Of a DNA stretch of 64,000 nt, positions 1-8,631 are shown one piece after another (the first letter of the stretch is position 1; every line of letters starts with the position of its first letter). Under the pieces are notes generated by a model. That model was not told where the DNA came from and did no database searches. It was given only the letters and a program-made list of their open reading frames with translations. The position numbers were made by a program, and so were the translations under genes. The stretch spans positions 62,001 to 126,000 of the forward strand of contig NZ_JAAOLY010000005.1 in assembly GCF_011601275.1 (NCBI RefSeq). Direction: 5' to 3'. This DNA is from Janthinobacterium lividum (GTDB taxonomy: Bacteria; Pseudomonadota; Gammaproteobacteria; Burkholderiales; Burkholderiaceae_D).

Positions 1-165
1 TTCGGCAGAGTCAGCGTCCTGGCGCGCGCCGAGCGCCGCCTGGTGCAGGTACTGCGCCGCTTGCGGCAGCTCGGGCCGGCGGTAGTCGGCGCCCACAGTG
101 CAGCCGGCGGCGGCCAGGCCGGTGGCGATCAGCAGAAAGGGGAGGCGCAGGCGGGGCAGTAGCAT
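1..165 (-). CDS. Efflux outer-membrane lipoprotein (NodT/OprM type), N-terminal fragment
   Basis: Only the first 55 codons are inside the window; the gene runs off the left edge. The protein begins with a short basic region and a hydrophobic stretch ending in a lipobox (LAAAGC), followed by VGADYRRPELP, which matches the usual VGxDYxxP start of mature NodT/OprM-family outer-membrane efflux factors. These form the outer-membrane channel of tripartite RND pumps. The ATG is preceded by AGGAAG at good spacing. It is divergent from the tetR gene and the shared intergenic region carries a palindrome that also occurs in front of the fusion-protein gene, so it is probably the third component of the same pump. 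The partial length prevents checking the trimeric barrel and helix repeats. Confidence 0.8.
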   Translation of the reverse strand, partial: MLLPRLRLPFLLIATGLAAAGCTVGADYRRPELPQAAQYLHQAALGARQDADSAE

Positions 166-196
166 GATGGTCTTCCTGTTCAAAAGAGAATAATGT

Positions 197-220
197 GTGA
201 CTATAATACATTTTGGTCAC
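197..220. promoter_or_regulatory. Probable TetR operator O1 in the divergent promoter
   Basis: A 24-bp inverted repeat with arms GTGAC and GTCAC (extended right arm TTTGGTCAC). It contains a TATAAT at 202-207 that would serve as the -10 of tetR, with TTCAAA at 179-184 as a weak -35 (17-bp spacer). The same 24-bp architecture recurs at 895-918. Binding here would control both tetR and the divergent outer-membrane lipoprotein gene. Confidence 0.6.
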
Positions 221-258
221 TTATTGTGCATTCCGGCGCCGCGCGTTAAGCTGTCGCC

Positions 259-879
259 ATGAATTCCACCACACCCGACACACCAACTCCTGCACGCGGC
301 CCCGCCGGCCACGACGTGCGCGACCAGATCGTTGCCGCCGCCACCGATTACTTCAGCCGCTACGGCTATGAAAAGACGACTGTCTCCGACCTGGCCAGGG
401 CGATCGGCTTTTCCAAGGCCTATATCTACAAGTTCTTCGAATCCAAGCAGGCCATCGGCGAGCATATCTGCGCCAGTTGCCTGCGTCAGATCGAAACCGA
501 GGCGAGAAGCGCGGTCGCGGCGGCCGGCCAGCCGCCTGAGCAGCTGCGGCGCATGTTCAAGGCCAGCGTCGAGGCCAGCCTGCGGCTGTTTTTCCAGGAC
601 CGCAAGCTGTACGATATCGCCGCCTCAGCCGCCACCGAGCGCTGGCCGGCCGTGCAGACCTATGAACTGGCGATGGGCGCCTTGCTGCAGGATATCTTGC
701 AGCAGGGGCGCAAGACGGGCGACTTCGAACGCAAGACGCCGCTCGACGAAACGGCCAGCGCGATCTACCTGGTGATGCGCCCCTACGTCAATCCCTTGCT
801 GCTGCAACACAGCGTTGACAGCAGCGAAACGGCGGTGGTGCAACTGTCCAGTCTGGTGTTGCGCAGCCTGTCTCCATAA
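259..879 (+). CDS. TetR/AcrR-family transcriptional regulator
   Basis: A 206-residue TetR-type repressor. The N-terminal helix-turn-helix lies at about residues 20-66, with the family signature AATDYFSRYGYEKTTVSDLA followed by IGFSKAYIYKFFESKQAI. The C-terminal half is the variable helical ligand-binding and dimerisation domain. It sits directly upstream of the RND fusion-protein and pump genes and divergent from an outer-membrane factor gene, the standard arrangement for a local efflux repressor. Matching palindromes on both sides of the gene (197-220 and 895-918) are the likely operators. The inducer cannot be told from sequence. No strong Shine-Dalgarno is visible in front of the ATG. Confidence 0.9.
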   Translation: MNSTTPDTPTPARGPAGHDVRDQIVAAATDYFSRYGYEKTTVSDLARAIGFSKAYIYKFFESKQAIGEHICASCLRQIETEARSAVAAAGQPPEQLRRMFKASVEASLRLFFQDRKLYDIAASAATERWPAVQTYELAMGALLQDILQQGRKTGDFERKTPLDETASAIYLVMRPYVNPLLLQHSVDSSETAVVQLSSLVLRSLSP

Positions 880-894
880 TCTGCTGATTAGGTT

Positions 895-918
895 GTGACC
901 ATTGACTTATTTGGTCAC
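895..918. promoter_or_regulatory. Probable TetR operator O2 ahead of the RND operon
   Basis: A 24-bp inverted repeat, GTGACC-N12-GGTCAC, with the same length and outer arms as 197-220 (16 of 24 positions identical; all differences but one fall in the central part). It contains TTGACT at 903-908, a possible -35 for a promoter with CAGAAT at 925-930 as -10. A repressor bound here would block the fusion-protein/pump operon. Confidence 0.6.
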
Positions 919-962
919 TGGTATCAGAATGAGAACCCTGATCACTCGTTCATGGGATTCTT

Positions 963-2069
963 ATGCGCTGGCGCCGCCTCGCTTCATCTGTAGTCATCTC
1001 TACCTTACCCCTGGCTTTGAGCGCCTGCGCCGACAAGGCGCAGGCCGATCCGCGCACCGCCATGCCGCTGGTGCGCGCCGTTGCGGTGCAGGGCGCCGAA
1101 GCGGGCACGCGCAGTTTTACAGGCGTGGTCGCGCCGCGCGTGCAGAGCGATCTTGGTTTTCGCGTTGCCGGCAAGGTGCACGAACGGCTGGTCGACGCCG
1201 GGCAGGCCGTGCGCCGTGGACAGCCATTGATGCGTCTCGACGCCGAGGACTTGCAGTTGCTGGCGCAGGCGCGGCAGGAATCGGTCGTCGCCGACCGCGC
1301 CCGCGCGCGCCAGGCGGTGGACGAGGAAGCGCGCTACCGTGACCTGCGCGGCACGGGCGCCATCTCGGCATCGAGCTACGACCAGGTGAAGGCGGCGGCC
1401 GACGCGGCCGGCGCCCAGCTCAAGGCGTCCGAAGCCCAGGCCGGGGTGGCGCGCAATGCGCTGCAGTACGCGGTGCTGCTGGCCGATGCCGACGGCGTCG
1501 TGATGGACACCCTGGCCGAACCGGGCCAGGTGGTCGCGGCCGGGCAGGCGGTAGTGCGCCTGGCCCATGACGGCCGGCGCGAAGCGGCGATCCAGCTGCC
1601 GGAAACCGTGCGCCCCGCGCTCGGCTCCACCGGCCAGGCCACCCTGTTCGGCCGGCCGGGCGCCGGCGTGCCGGCCACCTTGCGCCAGCTGTCGCAGACG
1701 GCGGACCGGCAGACGCGCACTTTCGAGGCGCGCTATGTGCTCGATGCGGCGCTGTCAAGTACACCGCTGGGCGCTACCGTCACCTTGCGCTTGCCCGGCG
1801 CGCAAGCTGCCGGCGGCACCGTACAAGTGCCGCTGGCGGCGCTGTACGATGCGGGCAAGGGGCAGGGCGTGTGGGTCATCGGCGGTGCGCCGGCGCAAGT
1901 GACCTGGAGGCCCGTCAGCTTGCTGCGGCTGCACGATGACGGCGCCGACGTGAATGGCCTGAAGGCGGGTGAGCGCATCGTCGCGCTGGGCGCCCATCTG
2001 CTGCATCAGGGCGAACGGGTCAGGATCGAACAGGCGCCGGTGGTAGCGGTCGCGGGAGCACGTCCATGA
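963..2069 (+). CDS. RND efflux periplasmic adaptor (membrane fusion protein), lipoprotein
   Basis: A 368-residue HlyD/AcrA-type adaptor that links an RND pump to its outer-membrane channel in the periplasm. It starts with a lipoprotein signal (lipobox LALSAC). Around residues 55-80 is the first half of the lipoyl-like domain (FRVAGKVHERLVDAGQAVRRG), then an alpha-hairpin rich in Ala, Gln and Arg (about 85-160), then the second lipoyl half (DGVVMDTLAEPGQVVAAGQ), and a beta-barrel domain. The stop overlaps the pump ATG by four bases (ATGA), indicating translational coupling. It is probably regulated by the TetR protein upstream. Confidence 0.93.
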   Translation: MRWRRLASSVVISTLPLALSACADKAQADPRTAMPLVRAVAVQGAEAGTRSFTGVVAPRVQSDLGFRVAGKVHERLVDAGQAVRRGQPLMRLDAEDLQLLAQARQESVVADRARARQAVDEEARYRDLRGTGAISASSYDQVKAAADAAGAQLKASEAQAGVARNALQYAVLLADADGVVMDTLAEPGQVVAAGQAVVRLAHDGRREAAIQLPETVRPALGSTGQATLFGRPGAGVPATLRQLSQTADRQTRTFEARYVLDAALSSTPLGATVTLRLPGAQAAGGTVQVPLAALYDAGKGQGVWVIGGAPAQVTWRPVSLLRLHDDGADVNGLKAGERIVALGAHLLHQGERVRIEQAPVVAVAGARP

Positions 2070-5000
2070 GCGCGGCGGGCTTCAACCTGTCGGCGCTGGC
2101 CGTGCGCGAGCGTTCCGTCACCCTGTTCCTGATTTGCCTCATTTCGCTGGCCGGCCTGCTGTCCTTCTTCAAGCTGGGGCGCGCGGAAGACCCGGCCTTC
2201 ACGGTCAAGGTGATGACCATCGTCACCGCCTGGCCCGGCGCCAGCGCGCGTGAAATGCAGGACCAGGTGGCCGAGAAGATCGAAAAGCGCCTGCAGGAGC
2301 TGCGCTGGTATGAACGGGCCGAAACCTATACCACGCCGGGCCTGGCGTTTACCACCCTGACCCTGCTCGACAGCACGCCACCCGGGGAAGTGCAGGCCGA
2401 GTTTTACCAGGCGCGCAAGAAGGCCGGCGACGAGGCGGCCAATTTGCCGGCCGGGGTGATCGGCCCCATGATCAATGACGAATACGCCGACGTCACCTTC
2501 GCCCTGTATGCGCTCAAGGCCAAAGGCGAGCCGCAGCGCCTGCTGGTGCGCGAGGCGGAAACCTTGCGCCAGCGGCTGCTGCATGTGCCGGGCGTAAAAA
2601 AAGTCAATATCATCGGCGAGCAGGCCGAACGCATCTATGTCGAGTTTTCGCAGGAGCGCCTGGCCACCCTGGGCGTGCGGGCGCAGGACGTGTTCGCCGC
2701 GCTGAACGGCCAGAATGTCCTGACGCCGGCAGGCTCGGTGGAAACGCGCGGGCCGCAGGTGTTCATCCGCCTCGACGGCGCGCTCGACGCGCTGCAAAAG
2801 ATCCGCGATACGCCCGTGGCGGCGCAGGGGCGCACCTTGGCGCTGTCCGATATCGCCAGCGTGCGCCGCGGCCAGGAAGATCCGGCCAGCTTCATGGTGC
2901 GCAATGGCGGCGAGCCGGCGCTGCTGCTGGGCGTGGTCATGCGCGACGGCTGGAACGGGCTGGATCTGGGCAAGGCGCTGGACGGGGAAGTGACGGCCAT
3001 CGGCGCCGCCATGCCGCTGGGCATGAGCCTGGCCAAGGTCACCGACCAGGCCGTCAATATCGGCGCGGCGGTCGATGAATTCATGCTCAAGTTTCTCGCC
3101 GCGCTGCTGGTGGTGATGCTGGTGTGCTTTATCAGCATGGGCTGGCGGGTCGGCATCGTGGTGGCCGCCGCCGTGCCGCTGACCCTGGCCGTGGTGTTCA
3201 TCGTGATGGCGGCGACGGGCAAGAACTTCGACCGCATCACCCTCGGTTCCCTGATCCTGGGTCTCGGTCTGCTGGTGGACGACGCCATCATCGCCATCGA
3301 AATGATGGTCGTGAAAATGGAGGAGGGCTACAGCCGCATCGCCGCCTCCGCCTATGCGTGGAGCCACACGGCCGCGCCCATGCTGGCCGGTACCCTGGTG
3401 ACGGCCGTCGGCTTCATGCCCAACGGCTTCGCCCGCTCCACTGCCGGTGAATACACCAGCAATATGTTCTGGATCGTCGGCATCGCGCTGATTGCCTCGT
3501 GGGTGGTGGCGGTGGTATTCACTCCCTACCTGGGCGTGAAGCTGCTGCCTGAACTCAAACACGTCGCCGGCGGCCATGACGCGCTGTACGACACGCCGCG
3601 CTACCACCGTTTTCGCCGGTTGCTGGGAAGCGTGATCGCCCGCAAATGGCTGGTGTTCTGTACCGTGATCGGCCTGTTCGTGCTGGCCGTGCTGGGCATG
3701 GCCGTCGTCAAGAAGCAGTTTTTCCCGATTTCGGACCGTCCCGAAGTGCTGATCGAAGTACAACTGCCGTACGGCAGCGCGATCACGCAGACCAGCGGCG
3801 CGGCGGCCAAAGTGGAAGCATGGCTGGCGCGCCAGAGCGAGGCGAAGATCGTCACGGCCTATGTGGGCCAGGGCGCGCCGCGCTTTTACCTGGCGATGGG
3901 GCCGGAATTGCCCGACCCGTCGTTTGCCAAGATCGTCGTGCGCACCGACAGCCAGCAGGCGCGCGACGCCCTGAAGCAGCGCTTGCGCGTTGCCGTCGCC
4001 GCGGGGCTGGCGCCCGAAGCCAGGGTGCGCGTCACGCAACTGGTGTTCGGCCCGTATTCGCCGTTCCCCGTCGCCTACCGGGTCAGCGGCCCCGATCCCG
4101 AGGTCTTGCGCGGCATCGCCGCTCAGGTGCAAGCCGTGATGCAGGCCAGTCCCTTGATGCGGACCGTGAACACCGACTGGGGTACGCGCACGCCGACCCT
4201 GCATTTCAGCCTGCAGCAGGAGCGTCTGCAGGCGATGGGATTGACCTCGGCCGCGGTGGCACAGCAGCTGCAGTTTTTGCTCAGCGGCGTGCCCGTCACG
4301 GCCGTGCGCGAAGATATCCGCACGGTGCAGGTGGTGGCGCGCGCGGCCGGCGACGTGCGGCTGGACCCGGCACGCATCGCCGACCTGACGCTGGCCGGCG
4401 CGAATGGCGAACGCATCGCGCTGTCGCAGGTGGGCAGCGTCGAGGTGCGCTCGGAAGAGCCCGTGATGCGCCGGCGCGACCGCCAGCCGACGATTACCGT
4501 ACGCGGTGACATCGCCGACGGCATGCAGCCGCCCGACGTCTCGGGCGCCATCACGGCGCAGCTGCAAACGGTCATCGACAAGCTGCCGGCCGGCTACCGC
4601 ATCGAGCAGGCTGGCTCCATCGAGGAATCGGCCAAGGCCACGCAGGCCATGCTGCCGCTGTTCCCCATCATGCTGGCATTGACGCTGTTGATGATTATCC
4701 TGCAGGTGCGTTCGATCTCGGCGATGGTGATGGTGTTCCTCACCAGCCCCCTGGGTCTGATCGGCGTGGTACCCACCTTGCTGCTGTTCCAGCAGCCGTT
4801 CGGCATCAACGCGCTGGTCGGCCTGATCGCGCTGTCGGGCATTTTGATGCGCAATACCCTGATCCTGATCGGCCAGATCCACCAGAACGAGGCGGCCGGC
4901 CTGGCGCCGTTCGACGCCGTGGTCGAAGCGACCGTGCAGCGCGCGCGACCCGTGATCCTCACGGCGCTGGCGGCCATTTTGGCGTTTATTCCGCTGACCC

Positions 5001-5146
5001 ATTCGGTTTTCTGGGGTACCTTGGCCTATACCCTGATCGGCGGCACGTTTGCCGGCACGGTATTGACCCTGGTATTTCTGCCGGCCATGTATGCGATCTG
5101 GTTCCGGATACGGGGGAAGACAGGGGGGGGCACACTAGAGCTTTAA
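2066..5146 (+). CDS. RND multidrug efflux pump, inner-membrane transporter (HAE1 type)
   Basis: A 1026-residue proton-driven RND transporter of the expected length. It shows the two-fold family layout: TM1 near residues 13-35, a large periplasmic loop, TM2-6 (about 335-495), TM7 (about 530-550), a second large loop and TM8-12. TM4 carries the proton-relay aspartate pair in GLLVDDAIIAIE at about residue 405. It overlaps the upstream fusion-protein gene by four bases. The substrate cannot be predicted; the sequence looks like the VexF/acriflavine-resistance type rather than a heavy-metal pump. A very long antisense frame exists over this gene but is a composition artefact. Confidence 0.95.
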   Translation: MSAAGFNLSALAVRERSVTLFLICLISLAGLLSFFKLGRAEDPAFTVKVMTIVTAWPGASAREMQDQVAEKIEKRLQELRWYERAETYTTPGLAFTTLTLLDSTPPGEVQAEFYQARKKAGDEAANLPAGVIGPMINDEYADVTFALYALKAKGEPQRLLVREAETLRQRLLHVPGVKKVNIIGEQAERIYVEFSQERLATLGVRAQDVFAALNGQNVLTPAGSVETRGPQVFIRLDGALDALQKIRDTPVAAQGRTLALSDIASVRRGQEDPASFMVRNGGEPALLLGVVMRDGWNGLDLGKALDGEVTAIGAAMPLGMSLAKVTDQAVNIGAAVDEFMLKFLAALLVVMLVCFISMGWRVGIVVAAAVPLTLAVVFIVMAATGKNFDRITLGSLILGLGLLVDDAIIAIEMMVVKMEEGYSRIAASAYAWSHTAAPMLAGTLVTAVGFMPNGFARSTAGEYTSNMFWIVGIALIASWVVAVVFTPYLGVKLLPELKHVAGGHDALYDTPRYHRFRRLLGSVIARKWLVFCTVIGLFVLAVLGMAVVKKQFFPISDRPEVLIEVQLPYGSAITQTSGAAAKVEAWLARQSEAKIVTAYVGQGAPRFYLAMGPELPDPSFAKIVVRTDSQQARDALKQRLRVAVAAGLAPEARVRVTQLVFGPYSPFPVAYRVSGPDPEVLRGIAAQVQAVMQASPLMRTVNTDWGTRTPTLHFSLQQERLQAMGLTSAAVAQQLQFLLSGVPVTAVREDIRTVQVVARAAGDVRLDPARIADLTLAGANGERIALSQVGSVEVRSEEPVMRRRDRQPTITVRGDIADGMQPPDVSGAITAQLQTVIDKLPAGYRIEQAGSIEESAKATQAMLPLFPIMLALTLLMIILQVRSISAMVMVFLTSPLGLIGVVPTLLLFQQPFGINALVGLIALSGILMRNTLILIGQIHQNEAAGLAPFDAVVEATVQRARPVILTALAAILAFIPLTHSVFWGTLAYTLIGGTFAGTVLTLVFLPAMYAIWFRIRGKTGGGTLEL

Positions 5147-5359
5147 ACAGCGGGCCGGAGACGCGGGCCTGAGAAAATGCCGATGGCGGCGTTGCGGCTT
5201 CCTTGCCGTACTTGCGTACTGTCTGCGTCGCCGTGCCTTGCCCTCGACATTTTTCAGGTCCGCTTGGCCCGGGGAGCCTGTCTCCACGACTTGGGCCGTT
5301 TCGTGGTTTGGCGGTTTGCCGGTTTGCTTGTTTCTTGTGCTTGTTGCTCGTCTCTTTCT

Positions 5360-6397
5360 CTAGGCTCCGGCGGCATCCTGCCGGTAGCGCGCCGGCGGCA
5401 GTTCGAACTGGTTCTTGAAGAAACGGGTAAACGCGCTTTGCGAGGAAAAGCCCAGGCGGTCGCCGATTTCCGCCACGCTCAGGCTCGTTTCGCGTAGCAA
5501 ACGGCGCGATTCGCGGCTCTTGGCGCGCAGTTCCAGCGCGCGGAACGAGGTCTGTTCCTGCTGCAGCTGGCGCTGCAGGGTCCAGCGGTTCATCGCCAGG
5601 CCGTCGCACAGGGCCGGCAGCAGCGAGGCGCTATCGGCATCGCCTGCGCCTTGCTGGCCCAGCAGATCGATGATGGCTTGCTCCACGCGGGCCGAAAATA
5701 GCTGCGCCCCCTGCAGCTGCTGCAATTGCCCCTGCGCGTGCCGCAGCGCGTGCGGCGCCAGCATGGCGTTGAACTGGGCGAAGGGGCGGTCCAGCGCCGG
5801 CGCGTCAAATGTCAATGTATTGCGCGCCTGGCCAAAGGTGGCGGCGGCGCCGAAGCACGCGGAAATGGCCGACGCGAACCATGGCGCCTTGCCCTGGAAG
5901 CCTGCATGGAAGGCGGTGGGCGCGCCATCGTCGTAGGCGCGCGCCACCAGCGACAGCATGCGGAAATTGGCTAGCGCCTGCATGGCGCCGCCCGATGGGC
6001 AGAACTCGGACAGGTATTCGATCTCGATGCGCGTGCCATTTTCACTCATCAGCATGAAATCGAATTCGCCGATCAGGCCCCGCAAATGCAGCAGTTCGTG
6101 CAGCGCGCTGCGCAGGGTGGGGCGGTTGAAGCAGACGTGGGCGATGCCGGAGTAATGCGCGAACCAGTGTGTCACGTCGAGGTCAAGCAAGCCGCGGTGC
6201 TGCGGCAGTTGCTGGGCGTAGGCCGTCATGCGGCGGTGCCGCTCGGCGTTGATGCGGCCGCCCGGTTCGTCCAGCTGCGCCGGCGTGATGCCCGTGCGCT
6301 GAAAAAACTCGGCGGGGTCGTGGCCATCGGCCTGCATGGCGCGCGCGCATTGCTGCGCGATGCGGTTCGAAACCGTGCGCGTGTCGGGTTTGTGCAA
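5360..6397 (-). CDS. AraC-family regulator with arabinose-binding-like N-terminal domain
   Basis: A 345-residue regulator. The N-terminal two thirds resemble the ligand-binding domain of the AraC subgroup that includes OruR/ArgR-like proteins. The C-terminal domain (about 245-340) has two helix-turn-helix units; the second is seen in SLSVAEIGDRLGFSSQSAFT followed by RFFKNQF and the end motif PARYR. The start chosen is a TTG preceded by AGGAG seven bases upstream; an in-frame ATG 28 codons earlier lacks a ribosome binding site and would add a non-homologous hydrophobic-basic tail. It is divergent from the GH3 glycosidase gene across a 220-bp region and may regulate it; that link is inference. 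Confidence 0.85.
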   Translation of the reverse strand: MHKPDTRTVSNRIAQQCARAMQADGHDPAEFFQRTGITPAQLDEPGGRINAERHRRMTAYAQQLPQHRGLLDLDVTHWFAHYSGIAHVCFNRPTLRSALHELLHLRGLIGEFDFMLMSENGTRIEIEYLSEFCPSGGAMQALANFRMLSLVARAYDDGAPTAFHAGFQGKAPWFASAISACFGAAATFGQARNTLTFDAPALDRPFAQFNAMLAPHALRHAQGQLQQLQGAQLFSARVEQAIIDLLGQQGAGDADSASLLPALCDGLAMNRWTLQRQLQQEQTSFRALELRAKSRESRRLLRETSLSVAEIGDRLGFSSQSAFTRFFKNQFELPPARYRQDAAGA

Positions 6398-6617
6398 GGT
6401 TGTCTCCTGCTTATCCTGCTTGTTGTAGTAATTTTTCACAAATATTAGCACTTTGTAGGAGATTGTTGGTTGTTGTGCCATCTAACCAAAAATTGTTCTC
6501 GCGGGTATAAAACGCGTGCTGCGCGGTCAAGAAACTCACGCATTCTCACGCTATATTGTTTTCGGCCGGCCTTGCTGCCGCGCCTTGATACCTACAAAAA
6601 CAGTCTTGGAGATAATG

Positions 6618-8624
6618 ATGAATTGCACTTTGAAACCGATGGCCCGACTGGTCGCCGGCTGCGTCGCCACGCTTGCCCTGGCGGCCTGCGGCAACGACAC
6701 CGTCAGCGAGGAATACAAGCAGCCCGTGTTCGGCGCCACCACCTATGCCCAGCTCAGGGGCGACGCCTATACCTTCAAGGACATGAACCGCAACGGCAAG
6801 ATCGATCCGTATGAGGATTGGCGCCTGTCGGCCGAGGCGCGCGCGGACGACCTGTTGTCGCGCATGAGCCTCGATGAAAAAGCGGGCCTGATGATGCACG
6901 GCACGGCGCCCACCGTGGCCGACCCCACCGGCATCGGCCAGGGCGGCGCGTACGACTTGACGGCCCTGCAAGACCTGATCGTCAAGCAGTACGTCAACAC
7001 CTTCATCACGCGCATGGCGGGCGACACGGCCAACATGGCGACCCAGTACAACAAGGTGCAAGCCTTGAGCGAAACGTCGCGCCACGGCATTCCCGTCTCC
7101 ATCAGCACGGACCCGCGTCACCATTTCCAGTACACGGTGGGCGCCAGCGCCGGCACCAAGGGTTTTTCGCAGTGGCCTGAAACCCTGGGCCTGGCCGCCA
7201 TCGGCGACGATGCGCTGGTACGCCGCTTCGGCGACGTCGCGCGCCAGGAATACCTGGCCGTCGGCATCACGCAAGCGCTGTCGCCGCAGGCCGACCTGGC
7301 CACCGAGCCGCGCTGGTCGCGCATCAACGGTACCTTTGGCGAAGACGCGGACCTGGCCAAACGCATGGTGCAGCACTATATCGAAGGTTTCCAGGATGGG
7401 AACACGGGCCTGCACGACGGCAGCGTGGTGGCCGTCGTCAAGCACTGGGTCGGCTACGGCGCCACGAAAGAGGGCTACGACGGCCACAATTACTATGGCC
7501 GCTACATGACTTACCCGGGCAACAACTTCGCTTACCACGTGAAACCGTTCGAAGGGGCATTCACGGCCAAGGCGGCTTCCGTCATGCCGACCTACGCTCT
7601 GCCAGACGGCAATATCACGATCGACGGCATCACCCTGGAACAAGTGGCGGCCGGCTTCAGCAAGTCCATGCTGACGGATCTGCTGCGCGGCAAATACGGT
7701 TTTGAAGGCGTGATCCTGTCCGACTGGGGCATCACTTCCGACTGCGACGCCAACTGCCGCAACGGCACCGCGCCAGGCGTCGCGCCTTCCTTCATGGGCT
7801 TCGGCACGCCGTGGGGCATGGAAAACGCCACCAAGGCCGAGCGCTATGTGAAAGCCGTCACGGCGGGGATGGACCAGTTTGGCGGGGTGACGGAAGCGCC
7901 GTACCTGACGCAAGCCGTGCAACGCGGCCAGCTGACGGAGGCGCGCATCAACGCGTCGGCGCGCCGTATCCTGATCCAGAAATTCAAGCAGGGCCTGTTC
8001 GAGCATCCTTTCGTCGACGCGGCGAAGGCAGCCACCACCGTGGGCAAGGCGGACTTCATCGAGGCGGGCCTGGAGGCCCAGCGCCGCTCGCTGGTCCTGC
8101 TGGAAAACAAGGACAAGGTCTTGCCGCTGGCGGCCACCGTCAAGAAGGTCTACCTGTACGGCATCGATGCGGCCGTGGCCAAGCAGTATGGCTACACGGT
8201 GGTCGCTACGCCGCAGGAAGCGGACGTGGCCCTGCTGCGCGTGGCCGCGCCGTATGAAACGCTGCACCCGAACTACATCTTCGGCAGCATGCAGCATGAG
8301 GGACGGTTGAACTACGCCGATGGCGACGCCGACTACGAGGCGATCAAGAACGCGGCGAAATTCGCGCCGAAGACGGTGGTCACCGTGTACCTGGACCGCC
8401 CGGCCATCCTCGGCAACGTGCAGGACAAGGCCAGCGCCATCCTCGCCAACTTCGGCGTGAGCGACGGCGCGCTGTTCGATGTCCTGACGGGCAAGGCCAA
8501 GCCGCAAGGCAAGCTGCCGTTCGAACTGCCATCGTCTATGGCCGAAGTGCAGGTGCAGAAATCGGACGTGCCGTATGACACGGCCCATCCGCTGTACAAG
8601 TTCGGTTACGGCCTGGCCTATTAA
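6618..8624 (+). CDS. Glycoside hydrolase family 3 lipoprotein (beta-glucosidase/xylosidase type)
   Basis: A 668-residue exported GH3 enzyme that removes terminal beta-linked sugars from oligosaccharides. A lipoprotein signal (lipobox ALAACG) is followed by a calcium-loop-like DMNRNGKIDPYED at about residues 55-67, then the GH3 (alpha/beta)8 domain with the conserved KHWVGYG and the nucleophile aspartate in VILSDWG (about D369). The second domain includes LVLLENKDKVLPL and ends shortly after a typical GH3 tail (KFGYGLAY). The ATG at 6618 is six bases behind GGAG. The next gene is convergent, seven bases away. Fine substrate specificity is not decidable by eye. Confidence 0.92.
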   Translation: MNCTLKPMARLVAGCVATLALAACGNDTVSEEYKQPVFGATTYAQLRGDAYTFKDMNRNGKIDPYEDWRLSAEARADDLLSRMSLDEKAGLMMHGTAPTVADPTGIGQGGAYDLTALQDLIVKQYVNTFITRMAGDTANMATQYNKVQALSETSRHGIPVSISTDPRHHFQYTVGASAGTKGFSQWPETLGLAAIGDDALVRRFGDVARQEYLAVGITQALSPQADLATEPRWSRINGTFGEDADLAKRMVQHYIEGFQDGNTGLHDGSVVAVVKHWVGYGATKEGYDGHNYYGRYMTYPGNNFAYHVKPFEGAFTAKAASVMPTYALPDGNITIDGITLEQVAAGFSKSMLTDLLRGKYGFEGVILSDWGITSDCDANCRNGTAPGVAPSFMGFGTPWGMENATKAERYVKAVTAGMDQFGGVTEAPYLTQAVQRGQLTEARINASARRILIQKFKQGLFEHPFVDAAKAATTVGKADFIEAGLEAQRRSLVLLENKDKVLPLAATVKKVYLYGIDAAVAKQYGYTVVATPQEADVALLRVAAPYETLHPNYIFGSMQHEGRLNYADGDADYEAIKNAAKFAPKTVVTVYLDRPAILGNVQDKASAILANFGVSDGALFDVLTGKAKPQGKLPFELPSSMAEVQVQKSDVPYDTAHPLYKFGYGLAY

Positions 8625-8631
8625 ACGCCGT

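Noticed and set aside
2006..5002. 998-codon open frame on the minus strand over the RND pump
   Set aside because: It is exactly antisense to a clear RND transporter, is extremely rich in His, Gln, Arg and Asp, and has no domain or ribosome site; long antisense frames are usual in GC-rich genes.
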